Source: Sulfurospirillum diekertiae (GTDB lineage Bacteria > Campylobacterota > Campylobacteria > Campylobacterales > Sulfurospirillaceae). Taken from it: 64,000 bases of DNA. Location: NCBI RefSeq assembly GCF_002162315.1, contig NZ_CP021416.1, positions 1,314,207-1,378,206 on the forward strand. Reading direction: 5' to 3'. Positions 60,287 through 64,000 of the stretch are shown here, piece after piece (the stretch's first letter is position 1; every line of letters begins with the position of its first letter). The notes under the pieces are model-generated. The model was not told the DNA's origin. It searched no databases and saw only the letters and a program-made list of their open reading frames with translations. A program made the translations under genes and the position numbers.

Positions 60287-62134
60287 ATGAGTAACTTATT
60301 TGGGATTTTAAATACAGGTAATTCTGGATTAAATGCTGCTCAAGTAGCGGTGGCAACCACGAGTCAAAATATTGCCAATGCCCAAAATACTTTTTATACA
60401 CGCCAAAGAGTGAGTTTTAGTGCAAGTCCTGCGCTTAGTTCTCAAGGGGTGAGTGTGGGCTCTGGTGTGACTGTCACATCTATTGTACGTATTCATGATG
60501 AATTGGTTTTTTCTAAGCTCAGAAGTGCTGCTACAAGTCTTTCATACGATACAAATTCATCTCAATCACTTCAAGAAGTTGCAAAATATTTTCCAGATTT
60601 AAGTGATGCAGGTATTGCAAAAGATTTAACATCGTACTTTACTGAATGGAATAATCTTGCCTCCAATACCACAGCTGGTTCTCAAAAAATAGCATTAGTA
60701 CAAGCTGCTTCAACTTTAGGAGGAGATATTCAATCAACCAGAGAAACCATTCGAAACCTTCAAGACTCTGTGAATACTCAGCTTAAAAGTACAGTTGATG
60801 AAGTGAATAGTATTGGTCAGCAGATGGCTGACGTTAATAAACAAATTGCCACCATTGAATCTCAAAAAGGTAATTATGCCAATGATCTTCGTGATAAACG
60901 TGACCAATTAGAATTGACACTGTCAAATCTAATTGGTTTTTCTGTTTCAAAAGGTAATCTCATCAGTAATGACAGTGTCGATGCAAATATGACAGATACT
61001 GGGACACAGTATTATCTCAATATTGCAGGAGCAACGCTTGTGGATGGTTCAACGTTCCATCCGCTTGTGATTGACAATAGTTCTAATGGAAGTAGTTATT
61101 ATTCTATTTATTCTGAAATTCAAGATGGAACACGTTATAACTTAACGGAGCAGTTATCGGGTGGTAAGATTGGTTCCATGTTGGATCTTAGAGGTCGCGT
61201 GATTGATCCTTCTGTCAATGGAGGCTATCCTCAAGATGGTACGATTCAAAGTTATATCAATAATCTTGATACCTTCGCTCAAAGTGTTATCACAGAAACG
61301 AACAATATTTATGCAAACAGTGCTCAAAAAAGTATGCAAACACCCAATTTAGACCTTAAAAGTAATACCTCGTTGCAAAATGCCTATAATAACGTTGAAA
61401 ATGGCAGTTTTGATATGATTGTTTATGATAGTGCCGGTAAAGAAGTTGCTCATAAAACGATTACCATTGACAATGCCACAACCATGGGTGATGATACTTT
61501 TTCAAAAAGTATATTAACTCAAATAAATACAAGTACCGATGATAATAAAGATAACAATTCGCTGAATGATGTTGATGACTATTTCAAAGCAACATTTGCA
61601 GACAATGGAGCATTCTCTCTTTCGCCTACAATCAATAATAACGGCTATACAATCGCAATTAAAGATAAAGGAACAAACTTTCCTGGTACTGTGGGTATAA
61701 GTCAATTTTTTACAGGCACAGACGCTTCCAATATTGATGTCAAAGCAGAATATAAAAAAGATTCTTCATTAATACAAGGCTATGGTGCACCAATCAGTGG
61801 TAATCAGGATGTTGCCAATGCTATGTTGCAATTACAATACAATAAAATCAATTTTTATGGGAAAAGTGGATCGGTATCGAGTGATACAATTTCAGGATAT
61901 TACAGCGCTGTTACAACAAAAGTTGCAACAGATGCATCCGCTTCTAAATCAAGTTATGATACCAATGAAGCACTGTATAATACAATTAATACACAATTTC
62001 AATCCATTAGTGGTGTGAATAAAGATGAAGAGTTAGCAAATTTAATACAGTACCAAAAATCATATACCGCAGCAGCAAAAATCATTACAACCATTAATGA
62101 AATGTTAGATACTCTTTTAGGCATTAAACAATAG
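60287..62134 (+). CDS. flgK: Flagellar hook-filament junction protein FlgK
   Basis: 615 residues. LNTGNSGLNAAQVAVATTSQNIANAQNTFYTRQRVSFSASPAL near the N-terminus and the C-terminal DEELANLIQYQKSYTAAAKIITTINEMLDTLLGI are the paired terminal helices of rod, hook and hook-associated proteins. The central domains are Ser, Thr and Asn rich, as for exported filament proteins. It joins hook to filament. The last base of its stop codon is the first base of the GTG start of the permease gene. Confidence 0.93.
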   Translation: MSNLFGILNTGNSGLNAAQVAVATTSQNIANAQNTFYTRQRVSFSASPALSSQGVSVGSGVTVTSIVRIHDELVFSKLRSAATSLSYDTNSSQSLQEVAKYFPDLSDAGIAKDLTSYFTEWNNLASNTTAGSQKIALVQAASTLGGDIQSTRETIRNLQDSVNTQLKSTVDEVNSIGQQMADVNKQIATIESQKGNYANDLRDKRDQLELTLSNLIGFSVSKGNLISNDSVDANMTDTGTQYYLNIAGATLVDGSTFHPLVIDNSSNGSSYYSIYSEIQDGTRYNLTEQLSGGKIGSMLDLRGRVIDPSVNGGYPQDGTIQSYINNLDTFAQSVITETNNIYANSAQKSMQTPNLDLKSNTSLQNAYNNVENGSFDMIVYDSAGKEVAHKTITIDNATTMGDDTFSKSILTQINTSTDDNKDNNSLNDVDDYFKATFADNGAFSLSPTINNNGYTIAIKDKGTNFPGTVGISQFFTGTDASNIDVKAEYKKDSSLIQGYGAPISGNQDVANAMLQLQYNKINFYGKSGSVSSDTISGYYSAVTTKVATDASASKSSYDTNEALYNTINTQFQSISGVNKDEELANLIQYQKSYTAAAKIITTINEMLDTLLGIKQ

Positions 62135-62945
62135 TGAAAAAATTTCCTTTTTTGAGCACTTTCATCTTGGTGCTCATTTTCCTATTCTGTTTTGTATTCC
62201 CTTCTTTCTATACAGGATCAGCTTATGATCTGAATCCTTCCGCAATTTTATTGCCCCCTAGTTTAGAACATTTTTTAGGTACGGATAGATTAGGGCGCGA
62301 TCTTTTTGCTCGCTTGATGATAGGAGGACAAGTCTCTTTGATTATTGGTGTTTTAAGTGCATTGATTTCTAGTTTAGTGGGACTGATGATTGGGATTAGT
62401 GCAGGATTTTTTCAAAAAAATGTCGACAAGTTTATTATTATTGTAATTGATCTTTTTCTAACGTTTCCTACTTTTTTTCTTCTTTTAGCTTTGATTAGTT
62501 ACATGAGTGCTTCTGTATGGGTGCTTATTTTTATTATCTCTATCACAGGATGGATGGGGATGGCAAGGATGATACGCTCTGAAAGTTTTGCTATTTCGAA
62601 TGCTCCATTTATTAAAATTTTAAAACTATCCAATGTGAATATGTTGAAAATTATTTTTAAATACTTCGCTCCTTTGCTTGCACCTATTTTTTTTATTAGT
62701 TTTACCTTTGGTGTCAGTGGAGCAATCTTAGCAGAGAGTGGCCTTAGCTTCTTGGGTATTGGTATTACACCTCCTCAAATGAGCTGGGGTGTGATTATTA
62801 GTGAAGGAAAAGAGGTTATTGACATCGCATGGTGGCTTAGTTTCTTTCCAGGTTTTTGATCTTTTTAGTCACTCTGTCGCTCATTAATCTCTCTGATTAT
62901 TTGCAAAGCAAGAGTAATGAAAAAGATATTTTAAATGACATTTGA
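62134..62945 (+). pseudogene. Dipeptide/oligopeptide ABC transporter permease (DppC/OppC type), frameshifted near its 3' end
   Basis: GTG 62134 overlaps the flgK stop by one base. SAILLPPSLEHFLGTDRLGRDLFARLMIGG and GWMGMARMIRSESFAISNAPF are the DppC/OppC blocks, with about 6 hydrophobic helices; SGLSFLGIGITPPQMSWGVIISEG is the usual C-terminal region. The frame stops at 62859 after SFFPGF. Adding one T to the T5 run at 62853-62857 extends it (LIFLVTLSLINLSDYLQSK) to a 270-residue protein ending at 62945. The partner permease and ATPases are outside this stretch. Confidence 0.8.
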
Positions 62946-63687
62946 TCAAATTGCAAAACGCCTCAAAGAAGAAGCTCTTAAGCGTAATCATATAGAAGAA
63001 ATATCCTTAGATCGCCCTGATCCTTTAATGATTGCTTCTCGTTATAATGATGAATTTAGTGCGTTAATCTGTGCTTTGTTTGCGTATGGTAATGTTCCAG
63101 CAATCATAAAATTTTTGGAAAGTTTAAATTTTTCACTCTTAGATAGTGATGAGACTACAATTCAGGAAACACTAGATCATCATTATTACCGTTTTCAAAA
63201 TTCTCAAGATATTCAAGCCCTTTTTATCACATTGCATCGTCTTAAAAAAGAAGGTTCATTGGAGTCCACTTTTGTTTCAGCGTACCAAAAAAGTGCTAAT
63301 GTTATGGATGGTCTCCGCGCACTAATAGCCATGTTATATGATTTGAATCCTTACCGTTCACGTGGCTATCAGTTTTTATTGGGTACAATACCATCTATAA
63401 ATCCACACTCTCCTTATAAACGATGGCATATGTATCTTAGATGGATGGTGCGTAAAGATCATCTTGACCTTGGTCTTTGGCAGGGCGTTAATACCAAAGA
63501 TTTGCTCGTACCTCTTGATACTCACACCTTTGCATTGGGAAAGAAATTAGGCTTAATTCAGCGAAAAACGTATGATTTTAAAGCTGTTTTAGAGTTGAGT
63601 GAGTCATTTAAAAAGATTGATCCAAGTGATCCTGTCAAATACGATTTTGCACTCTATCGCTTAGGACAAGAGAAAATTTTTCTTTAA
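62935..63687 (+). CDS. TIGR02757 family protein
   Basis: 250 residues. RPDPLMIASRYNDEFSALICALFAYGNVPAIIKFLESL, YLRWMVRKDHLDLGLWQGV and the LVPLDTHTFALGKKLGLI segment, with the spacing of a HhH-type DNA glycosylase-like fold, fit TIGR02757/DUF2400. The function is unknown; the family is widespread in Bacteroidetes and Campylobacterota. Its ATG lies 11 bases inside the repaired end of the permease gene. The SulP gene starts 9 bases after its stop. Confidence 0.8.
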   Translation: MTFDQIAKRLKEEALKRNHIEEISLDRPDPLMIASRYNDEFSALICALFAYGNVPAIIKFLESLNFSLLDSDETTIQETLDHHYYRFQNSQDIQALFITLHRLKKEGSLESTFVSAYQKSANVMDGLRALIAMLYDLNPYRSRGYQFLLGTIPSINPHSPYKRWHMYLRWMVRKDHLDLGLWQGVNTKDLLVPLDTHTFALGKKLGLIQRKTYDFKAVLELSESFKKIDPSDPVKYDFALYRLGQEKIFL

Positions 63688-63695
63688 GGTTCAGA

Positions 63696-64000
63696 ATGAA
63701 TATAAAGTATTGGCTTCCTAGGAGTTTTACTGTTTTAAGGGAGGGGTACTCTGTTGCAAAGTTATCGTCTGATATTGTAGCAGGGTCTACCGTTGCGATT
63801 ATTGCCTTGCCTTTAGCAATGGCATTTGCAATAGCAAGTGGAGTTAGTCCCGAAAAAGGATTGTTTACAGCGGTTGTCGCGGGAATTATCATCTCTCTCT
63901 TTGGTGGGAGTAGGTATCAGATTGGAGGTCCTACAGGGGCTTTTGTTGTGGTACTTTATGCAGTTATTTTAAAACATGGATACGATGGTTTGGTCATTGC
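63696..64000 (+). CDS. SulP-family anion transporter (partial, N-terminus only)
   Basis: About 101 residues from ATG 63696 to the window end. SSDIVAGSTVAIIALPLAMAFAIASGVSPEKGLFTAVVAGIIISLFGGSRYQIGGPTGAFVVVLYAV is the highly conserved SulP (SLC26) N-terminal membrane region. It may carry sulfate, bicarbonate or another anion; the STAS domain lies outside the window. Confidence 0.9.
   Translation, partial: MNIKYWLPRSFTVLREGYSVAKLSSDIVAGSTVAIIALPLAMAFAIASGVSPEKGLFTAVVAGIIISLFGGSRYQIGGPTGAFVVVLYAVILKHGYDGLVI

Noticed and set aside
1-64000. CRISPR array
   Set aside because: No set of regularly spaced direct repeats with unique spacers was found; the TTTACATGTAAA copies are irregular in spacing and palindromic.
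1-64000. tRNA genes or complete insertion sequences
   Set aside because: No cloverleaf with a clear T-loop (GTTCRA) and acceptor stem, and no transposase frame, was noticed by eye.

Overview
The window is about 64 kb of AT-rich bacterial chromosome that looks like a Campylobacterota (epsilonproteobacterial) genome, most probably Sulfurospirillum or a close relative. This rests on a CmeABC-type RND pump with a CmeR-like operator, a TlpD-like cytosolic chemoreceptor with a CZB domain, epsilon-type flagellar gene order and sigma54/sigma28 promoters, a DUF5644 plus HdrB-like gene pair, nitrogen-fixation genes, and fermentation of aromatic amino acids. The assignment is inference, since no 16S rRNA gene is present.

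Layout. 0-6.6 kb: an isochorismatase-like hydrolase (cut by the edge) with its MarR regulator, slyD, a thioesterase and an aminotransferase, then the carbon-starvation operon cstA-ybdD-yjiA on the minus strand. 6.9-12.3 kb: an aldo/keto reductase (frameshifted), a FrdA/NadB-type flavoprotein, nifT, a NifA-like activator without a DNA-binding domain, and a SIR2-like protein. 12.3-16.9 kb: superoxide reductase, a degenerate HdrB/SdhB-like pair, thiL, truD and the RNase P RNA. 16.9-22.0 kb: a Kef-type antiporter, a dCache-PAS-GGDEF-EAL protein, and an XRE repressor divergent from a GGDEF gene with paired operators. 22.0-25.4 kb: a TPP riboswitch with a roughly 267-nt insertion, controlling thiD-cytX-thiM. 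25.4-32.0 kb: a ferritin-like protein, the TlpD-like receptor (frameshifted), an MBL-fold hydrolase, an acidic protein, an ABC-F ATPase and motAB. 32.1-38.7 kb: a cmeR-like repressor (frameshifted) and cmeABC. 38.9-44.2 kb: a small peptide gene, the TIGR03915/TIGR03916 DNA-repair pair, a nitroreductase (frameshifted), photolyase and a DUF523/DUF1722 protein. 44.3-46.2 kb: a low-GC accessory patch with an HNH nuclease, a nucleotidyltransferase and RhuM remnants. 46.2-53.6 kb: an arylacetyl-CoA catabolic operon (two paaK, an ACT protein, iorB, iorA) divergent from a sodium symporter with a small accessory subunit. 53.7-62.1 kb: flagellar genes (fliT-fliS-fliD-flaG; flgI-flgJ-flgM-flgN-flgK) flanking rsmD and a DUF1003 protein. 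62.1-64 kb: a dipeptide-type ABC permease (frameshifted), a TIGR02757 protein and the start of a SulP transporter.

Three observations stand out. (1) The 12-bp palindrome TTTACATGTAAA occurs 21 times exactly, plus about 11 near-copies with the same 10-bp core, inside and between genes and in both gene orientations. It leaves recurrent LHVK and FTCK tetrapeptides in unrelated proteins. (2) The TPP riboswitch has a large structured insertion closed by a 22-bp stem at its junction. (3) Five conserved genes are each broken by a one-base change in a homopolymer run, so either the assembly has uncorrected indels or these genes are truly disrupted. A coupled HNH-nuclease/nucleotidyltransferase pair is the best candidate for an undescribed conflict system.
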